Source: Methylococcaceae bacterium
Lineage (GTDB): Bacteria; Pseudomonadota; Gammaproteobacteria; Methylococcales; Methylomonadaceae
Reading direction: 5' to 3'
DNA: 11,291 nucleotides
Assembly: GCA_013138855.1 (NCBI GenBank)
Contig: WTBX01000293.1
Span: forward strand, 1 to 11,291
In this document: positions 1 to 8,248 of the stretch, in pieces
Layout: every line of letters starts with the position of its first letter
Position numbering within the stretch: position 1 is the first letter of the stretch
Notes under the pieces: generated by a model
The model's database searches: none
Told to the model about the DNA's origin: nothing
Seen by the model: only the letters and a program-made list of their open reading frames with translations
Translations under genes and position numbers: made by a program

Positions 1-174
1 CATTTCTAGCTTCTTGTTTTGGATAGGCTGACTTTGAGTCGTGGTATTACCTTGTGTGTTATCCAATACATACGTCATTACTTTATTCATTTTTTCCTGT
101 AAAAAAGGTTCAAAATAAACAGTGACGGAAGTTATAACTAAAACGCCTACATATTTTAAAGTTTTTATTAGCAT
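1..174 (-). CDS. N-terminal part of an unrecognised membrane-anchored or secreted protein (runs off left edge)
   Basis: The minus strand is open from an ATG at 174-172 to the window edge, 58 codons without a stop. The N-terminus is MLIKTLKYVGVLVITSVTVY, a short basic start followed by a hydrophobic stretch (about residues 8-20), as in a signal peptide or a single membrane anchor. It continues into a polar region rich in Gln, Asn and Thr (about residues 38-55). A good Shine-Dalgarno sequence, AAGG (minus strand, 185-182), lies 7 bases before the ATG, which supports this start. The gene is divergent from the large kinase gene and separated from it by the nested inverted repeat. I do not recognise the family from this fragment. 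The reading frame, start and ribosome site are seen directly; export or anchoring is inferred from hydrophobicity alone. The frame could be fortuitous, but the start context makes a real gene more likely. Confidence 0.6.
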   Translation of the reverse strand, partial: MLIKTLKYVGVLVITSVTVYFEPFLQEKMNKVMTYVLDNTQGNTTTQSQPIQNKKLEM

Positions 175-202
175 TTATTTACCTTATATAATTCATTTGT
201 AG

Positions 203-339
203 CTACCAACTTAAGAAGGGACAGTCATCAAACAACATTTTTAAACCATGAAGAGCATGAAGACCTTGAAGGTAAGGCTTCATGCTCTTCATGGTGATAT
301 TGAAAAGAATCAACTATTTGTCTCGTCTTAAGTTGGTAG
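203..339. repeat. Nested inverted-repeat element (MITE-like or paired hairpins)
   Basis: Outer arms CTACCAACTTAAGA (203-216) and TCTTAAGTTGGTAG (326-339) are perfect 14-bp inverted repeats. The similarity extends imperfectly inward (GGGACA against the complement of TGTCTC). Inside lies a second pair of perfect 18-bp arms, 245-262 and 278-295 (ACCATGAAGAGCATGAAG and its complement). With a bulged A263, four more pairs (264-267 with 274-277) give a stem of about 22 bp closed by a 6-base loop. The 137-bp element has no open frame of note. Terminal inverted repeats without coding capacity suggest a miniature inverted-repeat element or a REP-type repeat. I see no clear target-site duplication beside the outer arms. 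It sits between divergent genes, so it could also affect expression of either one. Confidence 0.7.
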
Positions 340-345
340 GCATAC

Positions 346-372
346 TTAACGATTCAGCGTTTAATTTATACT
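346..372 (+). promoter_or_regulatory. Possible sigma-70-type promoter for the signalling operon
   Basis: The 127 bases between the inverted-repeat element and the kinase start hold no gene. A candidate -10 box TATACT (367-372) lies 15 bases after TTAACG (346-351), a 4-of-6 match to TTGACA with a short spacer. A second TATACT lies at 384-389. The stretch is very AT-rich, so such matches occur easily by chance. A start within this region would leave a leader of about 70-90 bases. Confidence 0.22.
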
Positions 373-466
373 ATAAAAACGAATATACTTTAACTATCAA
401 GTTTGTGGCATTCTCTAATTTTCACGCATTCTTGATATTACTACGGTTTAATTCAGAGTAGATGCT

Positions 467-3400
467 ATGAAAACACTATTAAATTATCAAATTTTAGAAT
501 TATTAGGAGAAAGTATGCACTCAGAAGTATTTAAAGTGCATTTACTCAATAATCCTGCTGAAATTTTGGTGTTAAGACAAATTAAACCGCAGTTTAATTC
601 ACCCAGTTTAAAAGATTATTTACAGCAACAAATAGAACAACTTAGCGATTTAGCTCTACCTCATACGTTTATCCCTCATATTGATAACCCAACAACCGAC
701 AGTTTATTTTTAGTACAGAATTTTTTTGCAGGCTGTCCTTTAACTCAATGGCTAGCAGAACATAGAACCCTTAAACTTGAAAATGTGTTGCGAATTATTA
801 TTGCCATTGCGAGCCGATTAGAAGAAGTTCATAAAGCAGGACATATCCATAAAGGGCTAAAACCTAATAATATTTTACTTAATCCTGAAACATTGGAAGT
901 ACAGCTAATTGATGATGTCAGAGTGTTAGATATTAATCAGCTTAGTCATTTTATTTATGAAGAAGCTTTTCGTATTGATACTTTGCCTTATTTATCGCCT
1001 GAGCAGACAGGGCGAATTAAGTATTCAGTCAATTACAGCACCGACCTTTATGCGGTAGGGATGATTTTATTTGAAGCGTTAACAGGCGAGCCGCCGTTTT
1101 TATTTGATGACCCCATTACCATTTTACATTCTCATTTGGCTGAAGTTCCAGCACGTATTGAAAGTATTAATCCAGATGTCCCCGAAATATTAGGTGATAT
1201 TGTCGCGCTGTTATTAGAAAAAGCTCCAGAAAAACGCTATCAAACCGCATCAGGTTTAAAAGTAGACTTACAGCATTGTTTATCTGAGTGGCAAAAAGGT
1301 AAACAAATTTCGAAATTCACCTTAAAACGCAAAGATTACAGTAACCGTATTACCATTCCTTCTTTAATGGTCGGTAGAGATCAAGAAAAAACGCGAATGT
1401 TGGAAGAGTTTTCAAAATCCTGCTCAGGCGTATTTCGTTCGGCGTTAATTTCAGGTTTATCAGGTATAGGAAAGACGCGCTTAATTCAAGAATTGCAATT
1501 GCCCATTGTGAGTAATTACGGTTATTTTTGCTCAGGTAAGTTTGACCAGTTCAGAAAACACATTCCTTATAGCACGCTTATTCAAGCCTTTACCCATTTA
1601 ATCAAAACCCTGTTAACAGAAGACAGTCACCGATTAGATTATTGGGGAAAACTGCTAAATAATAGTTTAGGGGAAAATGGGCGTTTAATGACTGATTTAA
1701 TCCCTGAATTGGAATTAATTATTGGCAAACAATTGGAAGTTCCCGATTTACCGCCCGTAGAGGCACGCAACCGTTTTAATGATACAGCGGGGAAATTTAT
1801 CGCCAGCTTTGCCTGCAAAGAACACCCTTTAACGTTATTTATTGACGATTTACAATGGTGTGATGGCGCAAGTTTTGACTTATTAGAACGCGTGTTTGAT
1901 AACCACATGGAATACCCCTATTTATTTTGGATAGGCGCGTATCGGCATAATGAAGTCGATGACAGTCACAGGCTAACACGCTTAATTGGTCGAGTTAAAA
2001 AAGCAAACCGTCCTTTATTGGAAATTCGACTAGAGGCTTTAGGGCTTAAAGAAGTCAATCAAATGAGTGCTTATATTTTAAACACTTACCCTTCGCGTAC
2101 CAAAGCCTTATCGGAGGTGATTTATCATACCTCGGCGGGTAACCCTTTATTTGTTAATGAGAGTCTGCGCTGGCTGCATACTTACAGGCATTTACATTTA
2201 AGTGAAGAAGGGGTTTGGGCGTGGAATGATGAACAACTGCGTCATGCAAAAATTCCTGATTCCGCGTTAGATTTATTTAAAGATAAAATTAGTAAATTAT
2301 CGTCTTCGGTGCAAGAATTACTCGCTATTGCCGCTAATTTAGGCGCGCGTTTTGAAACCGCTGATTTAGCATTAGTTGCAGGAATGACCTTACCCCAATT
2401 ATATAATGAGCTGACAGAAGCCTTTGTACAAAATATTTTAGTCCGCGAAAAACAGCAATTATTATTTTTTCATGACCAAGTACAAGCGGCAGCCGCAAGT
2501 TTTATGGACAAGGAAAAAACACGCCTTGTACATCACCGAATCGCCACCGCCTTTATTAAGGCAATTCCTGACAATAGTGTGTATGAAGAATTACCGAATT
2601 TATTCCCTATTGTTGAGCATTTAGCCGAAGGTCGAGTCGATAACGCTGATAAGGCGGCGTGTTTACAAGAGGCGCGTTTTAATTATGCAGCGGGTGTCGT
2701 AGCGATGCGAGCCTTGGCAATGGATAACGCAAATTTCTTTTTTCATCAAGCTAAAGAATTATATCCCGATAAGATTTGGGGAAAAGATTACAGCTTTTTG
2801 TTTTCGCTGTATAAATATTTAGCCCGTACCGAAATGGCGTTAGGCAATCAAGGTGACTCAGAAGAAATTTTAGAAACTTTAATTCAGCAATCCCGCAGTG
2901 ATTTAGACAGGGTTGATTGTTTATACGAGCAGACAACAGGTTTATCCTCGCTGGGAAATTTTACAAGAGCAATAGAACTGGGTAATCGCGGTTTAGATTT
3001 TTTTAACCGCCGCATCCCTAGTGATGATAATGATGCTTTGGAAAAATCTGCACAAATTTTTGATGAAATTCATAAAGATAACCGTGATGTCTGGCAGGAA
3101 ATTTTAGATGTAGAACCGAGTAATAATAGGGAAATTCAAATTGAAACAGGAATTTATAGCGAGTTGATTCCTGATTATTATTTGGCGGGCATGGTTCCCC
3201 AGCTTTATTTATCAGCCATCCAATCAACGCAAAACTGTTTAGCGGGGGGCGTAGATGAATCAGTTATTTATGGTTTTTCGATGGTGGGTTTATACGCACA
3301 ACGCAAAGGACAATATGATCTCTCTTTTCACTATGAAGATTTAGGACTCGCATTAGCAGAGCGTTATCCTGACAGTTTCGGTGCAACCAAAGGTATCAAT

Positions 3401-5599
3401 GGAATTTTGTGGACAAATCGTCATAATCGAGAAAATTCAGAAACGGTGATAAGCGATTGCCAACAAAATATTCATCGGGGTAAAAACTGTGGTGATTTAT
3501 ATAATGCGGGATTGTCTTATGGGCCTTATATCTGGCATTTAGTCCATCAAGGGGCGAATATGCAGCGTATTTCCGAAATTGGTGATGAATGTATCACTTT
3601 TTCTCGAAAATTTAACTTATCACTTTCCTTAGGTTTAGCAGAAAGTGCATTAGCAGGTTGGTCTGCTTTTATGCAGCTTGATTCGCGCAAATTCAGTGTT
3701 GAAGAAATCGAACAATATCTGGCAAAATGGGAAAATGATAAACATGTGGTGTCTATAGGAGGCTATTACACTTTAAAAGGCATTGCTCATCATTATTTAG
3801 GTGATTATGAGGTTGCTGCGGAAAATCTCGAACTCGCTCAGCCTTATTTACGGGGTTTAAGTGATAATATTTTAAATCGCCTTTGGTATGTGTTTCGTTA
3901 TATTAATGGCTTAAAGTTTGAAAATCGTGATAATGACGAAGAAAAAAGGCTCGCAGAGTATTTAGGATGCGTTGGTGTATGGTCTGAGTTAGGGCCTATT
4001 TTAAAACCCTATTTAGGTTTGATGTTTGCAGAAACTGCTTTCCATAATAATAATTTTAGTGAAGCAAGACGCTGTTATTTAGATGCGATTGATGCTGCGC
4101 GTAAAGAAAAGTTTATTTTGTTGGAAGCGTTTTTACAGCAACGTACAGGAGAATTATTAATCACTAAACAACATGAACATGCAGACTATCATTTAGTCAA
4201 AGCTGTTCTTGGTTTTAAACGTTGTGGTGCTGACGTTAAAGCAAAACAAATCATGGAAAAATACTCTATCGTAGTGGATGACGACATGTCAGATAACAAC
4301 AATGAAATTTCTTTAGCTCAATTACTTGATGTTAATTATTTGGTAGAAGCGACGCGTGAAATTACTCAACAATTAGATTTAGACCAATTATTAATCACTA
4401 TCATCAAAGCGGTTATGGAACGTTTAGGGGCTAAAAGTGGTTACTTGTTAATTGTAGAGCCTGAAAAATTAACCGTCTTTGCAAAAGGCATTAAGCAAGA
4501 TGAGATAAAAGTAAAAATCAAAGACACAGATGTATTGAAAACTGATACCTTAAGTATGGCGATTGTCAATTACGTGCATCGTACTGCTGAAATGGTGGTG
4601 TTGGAAAACGCCAGCAAAGAAAGTGACTTTATTACCGATGAAGTCGTCATTAAACAACAGCTAAAATCGGTCTTATGTCTACCACTCGTTAAGCAACAAA
4701 AAGTTTTAGGGGTACTTTATTTAGAAAACAATCTCATTGCTTCGGTTTTTAGTCAGCAGCATATAGAACTCACCAAGCTGCTTACTGCACAAGCTGCGAT
4801 TGCATTAGAAAATACTTTGCTGGTTGAAGAAATGAAACTCAATCATCAACAAATCCAGCAATTTAATGAAGAACTGGAACATAGGGTTGAAAAACGTACT
4901 GAAGAATTGCATAAGGTCAACGAAGAATTAAAAAATTTCGCCTATGTTGTCTCGCATGATTTAAAAGCTCCGCTTAGAGCCATTAATCAATTATCTTCAT
5001 GGATAGAAGAAGATTATGCCGATGCTTTTGATGATGATGGTCGTGAACAAATGACCTTATTACGAAGCCGCGCCAAACGTATGCACGAAATGATTGACGG
5101 CATTTTACAATATTCTCGTATCGGTAGGATTCGTGAAACGCTGGAAAAAGTAGATTTAAATATTATTATTACGGATGTGATTGAAGCATTATCGCCACCA
5201 GAACATATTAAGCTTGAAATCCAGCCGCAACTTCCCATATTATGGGGGGAAAAGCTTAGGGTTTATCAGGTAATGCAAAATTTATTAGACAATGCCATTA
5301 AATATAATGATAAACCACAGGGCTTAATTCAATTTAGCTATGAAGATAAAAAAACTGACTGGTGTTTTTGTATTAAAGACAATGGGGTCGGCATAGATGA
5401 GGCTTATAAAGAAAAAGTATTTCAACTATTTCAAACCTTAAGCCCTAAAGATCAACAAAATAGCACAGGCATTGGCTTAAGTCTCATCGAAAAAATAGTT
5501 AATAACTGGGAAGGAAAAATTTGGCTGGAATCAGAGCTTGGAAAAGGCAGCCAATTCTTTTTCACTTTCCCGAAGAGGGAGCAATATGTTAATGAATAG
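467..5599 (+). CDS. Giant hybrid sensor: Ser/Thr-kinase-like / STAND ATPase / helical repeats / GAF / histidine kinase
   Basis: This 1710-residue cytoplasmic sensor has no membrane segment. Domains in order: Ser/Thr-kinase-like (about 7-275); AAA/STAND ATPase (about 300-690) with Walker A GLSGIGKT (330-337) and Walker B LFIDD (457-461); a long TPR-like helical region (about 700-1265); GAF (about 1303-1450); a coiled-coil linker (about 1453-1487); a phytochrome-type HisKA with VSHDLKAPLR and phosphoacceptor His1497; and HATPase_c with N-box NLLDNAIKY (from 1605), DNGVGID (1638-1644) and GIG (1668-1670). The architecture matches known trifunctional kinase/ATPase/histidine kinases of cyanobacteria and Proteobacteria. 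The kinase-like domain has lost key residues: VAIK Lys is Arg37, HRD Asp is Gly130 (HKG), DFG is DDV (149-151), and the Gly-rich loop is degenerate. It is therefore probably a pseudokinase, while the histidine kinase half looks intact. The start at 467 has only a weak upstream GAG but places the kinase-like fold at the N-terminus. The ligand is unknown. Confidence 0.95.
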   Translation: MKTLLNYQILELLGESMHSEVFKVHLLNNPAEILVLRQIKPQFNSPSLKDYLQQQIEQLSDLALPHTFIPHIDNPTTDSLFLVQNFFAGCPLTQWLAEHRTLKLENVLRIIIAIASRLEEVHKAGHIHKGLKPNNILLNPETLEVQLIDDVRVLDINQLSHFIYEEAFRIDTLPYLSPEQTGRIKYSVNYSTDLYAVGMILFEALTGEPPFLFDDPITILHSHLAEVPARIESINPDVPEILGDIVALLLEKAPEKRYQTASGLKVDLQHCLSEWQKGKQISKFTLKRKDYSNRITIPSLMVGRDQEKTRMLEEFSKSCSGVFRSALISGLSGIGKTRLIQELQLPIVSNYGYFCSGKFDQFRKHIPYSTLIQAFTHLIKTLLTEDSHRLDYWGKLLNNSLGENGRLMTDLIPELELIIGKQLEVPDLPPVEARNRFNDTAGKFIASFACKEHPLTLFIDDLQWCDGASFDLLERVFDNHMEYPYLFWIGAYRHNEVDDSHRLTRLIGRVKKANRPLLEIRLEALGLKEVNQMSAYILNTYPSRTKALSEVIYHTSAGNPLFVNESLRWLHTYRHLHLSEEGVWAWNDEQLRHAKIPDSALDLFKDKISKLSSSVQELLAIAANLGARFETADLALVAGMTLPQLYNELTEAFVQNILVREKQQLLFFHDQVQAAAASFMDKEKTRLVHHRIATAFIKAIPDNSVYEELPNLFPIVEHLAEGRVDNADKAACLQEARFNYAAGVVAMRALAMDNANFFFHQAKELYPDKIWGKDYSFLFSLYKYLARTEMALGNQGDSEEILETLIQQSRSDLDRVDCLYEQTTGLSSLGNFTRAIELGNRGLDFFNRRIPSDDNDALEKSAQIFDEIHKDNRDVWQEILDVEPSNNREIQIETGIYSELIPDYYLAGMVPQLYLSAIQSTQNCLAGGVDESVIYGFSMVGLYAQRKGQYDLSFHYEDLGLALAERYPDSFGATKGINGILWTNRHNRENSETVISDCQQNIHRGKNCGDLYNAGLSYGPYIWHLVHQGANMQRISEIGDECITFSRKFNLSLSLGLAESALAGWSAFMQLDSRKFSVEEIEQYLAKWENDKHVVSIGGYYTLKGIAHHYLGDYEVAAENLELAQPYLRGLSDNILNRLWYVFRYINGLKFENRDNDEEKRLAEYLGCVGVWSELGPILKPYLGLMFAETAFHNNNFSEARRCYLDAIDAARKEKFILLEAFLQQRTGELLITKQHEHADYHLVKAVLGFKRCGADVKAKQIMEKYSIVVDDDMSDNNNEISLAQLLDVNYLVEATREITQQLDLDQLLITIIKAVMERLGAKSGYLLIVEPEKLTVFAKGIKQDEIKVKIKDTDVLKTDTLSMAIVNYVHRTAEMVVLENASKESDFITDEVVIKQQLKSVLCLPLVKQQKVLGVLYLENNLIASVFSQQHIELTKLLTAQAAIALENTLLVEEMKLNHQQIQQFNEELEHRVEKRTEELHKVNEELKNFAYVVSHDLKAPLRAINQLSSWIEEDYADAFDDDGREQMTLLRSRAKRMHEMIDGILQYSRIGRIRETLEKVDLNIIITDVIEALSPPEHIKLEIQPQLPILWGEKLRVYQVMQNLLDNAIKYNDKPQGLIQFSYEDKKTDWCFCIKDNGVGIDEAYKEKVFQLFQTLSPKDQQNSTGIGLSLIEKIVNNWEGKIWLESELGKGSQFFFTFPKREQYVNE
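5575..5581 (+). promoter_or_regulatory. Ribosome binding site that sets the response regulator start
   Basis: GAGGGAG lies inside the last codons of the sensor kinase. Its GAGG is 7 bases before ATG 5586 and 13 before the next in-frame ATG at 5592. It also argues against the upstream in-frame ATG at 5538, which would add 16 unconserved residues. The start at 5586 is therefore preferred. Confidence 0.6.
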
Positions 5600-6005
5600 T
5601 ACTAAACCTGTATTACTAATCGAAGACGATTCAGTAGACATTATGACGGTAAAACGCTGCTTTAAACGACTTAAAATTCCTAATGAATTATGGATCGCTG
5701 AAAATGGCGAGGAAGCCTTGAAAATATTAGATTCATCCACTCAAGTTAGCCCCTGCATTATATTATTAGATATAAATATGCCTAAAATGAATGGCTTAGA
5801 GTTTCTTGAAAAATTTAAAAAAAGAAAAATTTCTCAAAAAACGCCTGTCATCATGTTAACGTCATCTAAAGAAGAATCCGATATAGATCATTGTTTTACA
5901 CTAGGCGTTGCAGGCTATATTTTAAAGCCTGTCGAATATAACGAATTTGTTGAGACCATTGAACTACTGAATGCTTACTGGTCGAAAAGTGAGTTACCCG
6001 AATGA
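5586..6005 (+). CDS. Single-domain CheY/Rcp1-like response regulator
   Basis: This 139-residue protein is a lone receiver domain with no output domain. The acidic pocket is E13-D14-D15 (in VLLIEDD), the phosphoacceptor is Asp62 in LLDINMPKMNG, the switch Thr is T92 (VIMLTSS), and the conserved Lys is K114 (YILKPV). All required residues are present. The sequence style (VLLIEDDSVDIMTVKRCFK) resembles Rcp1-type regulators, which pair with phytochrome-like histidine kinases; the sensor encoded just upstream has that HisKA type. The gene overlaps the end of the kinase gene by 14 bases and its own last 4 bases overlap the next start, so translation is probably coupled. A longer form from ATG 5538 is open but poorly supported. 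Phosphotransfer from the upstream kinase is inferred from gene order. It may act as a shuttle, or as a sink that competes with the receiver of the GGDEF-EAL protein. Confidence 0.93.
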   Translation: MLMNSTKPVLLIEDDSVDIMTVKRCFKRLKIPNELWIAENGEEALKILDSSTQVSPCIILLDINMPKMNGLEFLEKFKKRKISQKTPVIMLTSSKEESDIDHCFTLGVAGYILKPVEYNEFVETIELLNAYWSKSELPE

Positions 6006-8155
6006 GCCGCATAAAATTATTGTTAGTCGAAGATGACCTGACCGATCAAATGAGTTTTAAGCGTTTTGTTAAACGTGAACAGCTTCCCTATGATTACACT
6101 ATTGCAGGGTCAATTGCACAGGCGCGAGAAATATTAGCTAGCGATACGGGGTTTGAGCTTATTTTACTCGATCACAGCTTAGGTGATGGCACTGCATTTG
6201 ATTTGTTTGAACATATTCCAGTAGCCATACCGATTGTATTTGTGACAGGCTCAGGTGATGAGGAAATTGCCGTTAAAGCCATTAAACAAGGCGCGTCAGA
6301 TTATTTAACCAAAGATTTAGAAGGTGCTTATTTAAAGCTGTTGCCGATGACTATTGAGAATGTCATTAAAACCAAAATGATTGAGAAAGAGCTTGAAGCC
6401 TATCGACATCAATTGGAAGAAATGGTCGAAGAACGCACCATAGAGTTAAAGCGCGAAATCAGCGAAAGAATGCAAATAGAAGAGCAGTTAATTGATGAAA
6501 AAGAACGCGCTCAAGTCACCTTAAAATCTATCGGTGATGCCGTCATTACCACGGATATTCAAGGCTTAATTGAATTTATCAACCCTGTTGCAGAAAGCTT
6601 GACTGGTTGGCGTCTTGAGGAAGCTAAAGGCCAGCATATAGATAGCGTCTTTCACATTATTTATGAGGAATCCAAAAAAAAGGTCGTCAACCCGATTGCT
6701 CGTTGTCTTGCAAAAAATAAAATTGTGGGACTGGATGAAAAAGTATTACTCATTAACCGCATGGGTACCGAATATTCCATACAAGACTCCGCCGCGCCCA
6801 TTCATGATAAAGACGGTATAATACAAGGGGTTGTCCTAGTCTTTAGTGATGTCACCCAAGCTCGCCGTTTAACCAAAGAACTCGCTTATCATGCAACCCA
6901 TGACCCATTAACAGGATTGGTTAATCGCAGAGTTTTTGAACAACGTCTCAACCGTATTCTAAAAGCAAGAAATATATCGGGTGGTCAGCATATATTCTGC
7001 TATCTGGATTTAGATCAATTTAGAATTATCAATGACAGTTGCGGACACACCGCAGGTGACGAACTACTCAAACAAGTCACTTCCATACTGCATACTAAAG
7101 TAAGAACCCGCGATACCTTAGCGCGTTTAGGGGGCGATGAATTTGGCATTTTAATGGAGCATTGCTCTTTAGAGCGTGGCGAACGTCTTGCTAATATTTT
7201 ACGAGAAAGTATTGCCGACTATCGTTTTCAATGGGATGAAAAAAGTTTTCGTATTGGGGTCAGTATAGGCTTAATGCAAATTACCGAAGAATTTAATACC
7301 CTTAATGATTTATTAATAACCGCAGACGCTTCTTGTTATGCGGCAAAAGATGCAGGACGCAATAGAGTCCACGTCTATCAGCCTAATGATGCCGACATTA
7401 AACTTCGTTCTGGGCAAGTACAATGGGTCGTCAAACTCAACAAAGCACTGGATGACTATCAATTTCGTTTATTTAAACAAGAGATTAAAAGTTTTACCGA
7501 TGATGAAGGCGATCATTATGAAATCTTGGTACGGCTAGAAGATGAAGAAAAACAACTCATCCCGCCTGATGCGTTTATCCCTGCTGCTGAACGCTATGGC
7601 TTAATGCCTAAAGTAGATCAATTTATTATTGATAACGCCTTTGCTTTTTTTGCAGAAAATTCAAACGCGCTAGATGCACTATCACTCTGTACCTTAAATT
7701 TATCAGGGCATACTTTAGGGTGTGAATGGTTGTATGGTTTTATTACTAAAACCATTGACTATTATGGTTTACCCCCTGAAAAATTTTGTTTTGAAATCAC
7801 AGAAACGGCGGCGATTACCAACTTGAATATGGTCACCGCCTTTATTAAACAGCTCAAAGAACGGGGTTGTCTTTTTGCTTTGGATGATTTTGGCAGTGGT
7901 TTATCGTCATTCGCCTATTTAAAAAACCTGCCTGTAGATTTTTTAAAAATTGATGGAATGTTTGTTAAAGATATTTGTGAAGACCCCGTTGATTTTGCAA
8001 TGGTAAAGTCCATCAATGAAATTGGGCATTTAATGGGTAGAAAAACCATCGCTGAATATGTAGAAAGTGAATGTATCTACAATAAATTAAATGAAATGGG
8101 GGTTGATTTTGCACAAGGTTATTGGATTAGCCGCCCTAAACCTATACATTTATAG
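6002..8155 (+). CDS. Receiver-PAS-GGDEF-EAL protein (cyclic-di-GMP turnover)
   Basis: This 717-residue output protein begins with a receiver domain (about 3-120; D11/D12, phosphoacceptor Asp57 in LLDHSLGDG, T82, K104). A coiled coil follows (about 125-170), then PAS (about 171-285), GGDEF (about 290-460) and EAL (about 470-712). The diguanylate cyclase signature is intact (RLGGDEFG, 375-382), and an RxxD inhibitory site (R368-D371) lies five residues before it. In the phosphodiesterase half the EAL triplet is EIL (507-509). The usual metal and catalytic residues are visible: N566 (LNLSG), E598 (FEITET), D628/D629 (DDFG), K649 (LKIDG), E685 and Q705. Both synthesis and hydrolysis of c-di-GMP are possible, and which dominates cannot be told from sequence. 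The ATG at 6002 overlaps the previous stop (ATGA) and has no strong Shine-Dalgarno sequence, which points to translational coupling. Control by the upstream kinase is inferred. Confidence 0.95.
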   Translation: MSRIKLLLVEDDLTDQMSFKRFVKREQLPYDYTIAGSIAQAREILASDTGFELILLDHSLGDGTAFDLFEHIPVAIPIVFVTGSGDEEIAVKAIKQGASDYLTKDLEGAYLKLLPMTIENVIKTKMIEKELEAYRHQLEEMVEERTIELKREISERMQIEEQLIDEKERAQVTLKSIGDAVITTDIQGLIEFINPVAESLTGWRLEEAKGQHIDSVFHIIYEESKKKVVNPIARCLAKNKIVGLDEKVLLINRMGTEYSIQDSAAPIHDKDGIIQGVVLVFSDVTQARRLTKELAYHATHDPLTGLVNRRVFEQRLNRILKARNISGGQHIFCYLDLDQFRIINDSCGHTAGDELLKQVTSILHTKVRTRDTLARLGGDEFGILMEHCSLERGERLANILRESIADYRFQWDEKSFRIGVSIGLMQITEEFNTLNDLLITADASCYAAKDAGRNRVHVYQPNDADIKLRSGQVQWVVKLNKALDDYQFRLFKQEIKSFTDDEGDHYEILVRLEDEEKQLIPPDAFIPAAERYGLMPKVDQFIIDNAFAFFAENSNALDALSLCTLNLSGHTLGCEWLYGFITKTIDYYGLPPEKFCFEITETAAITNLNMVTAFIKQLKERGCLFALDDFGSGLSSFAYLKNLPVDFLKIDGMFVKDICEDPVDFAMVKSINEIGHLMGRKTIAEYVESECIYNKLNEMGVDFAQGYWISRPKPIHL

Positions 8156-8164
8156 TTCAAGAGC

Positions 8165-8181
8165 CGCGACTTTTAGTCGCG
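8165..8181. repeat. Short hairpin, REP-like, between convergent genes
   Basis: CGCGACT (8165-8171) pairs with AGTCGCG (8175-8181) around a TTT loop, 10 bases after the stop of the GGDEF-EAL gene. It could terminate either convergent transcript, but no T-run follows on either strand, so an intrinsic terminator is not well supported. The flanking AGCCGCGAC...GTCGCGCACGAAGC pattern resembles dispersed REP-type palindromes. The rest of 8156-8248 is AT-rich with no gene. Confidence 0.5.
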
Positions 8182-8248
8182 CACGAAGCCGCATAGATGA
8201 ATTGTAAAAACGCGCTTATTTTAATCTGTTTAATTTATAAATCTGAAA

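Noticed and set aside
203..339. CRISPR array or phage attachment site
   Set aside because: The repeats are inverted and nested, not direct and regularly spaced, and no integrase or tRNA gene is near.
8165..8181. Intrinsic bidirectional terminator
   Set aside because: The stem is GC-rich but has no T-run on either side, so it is listed as a repeat or hairpin only.
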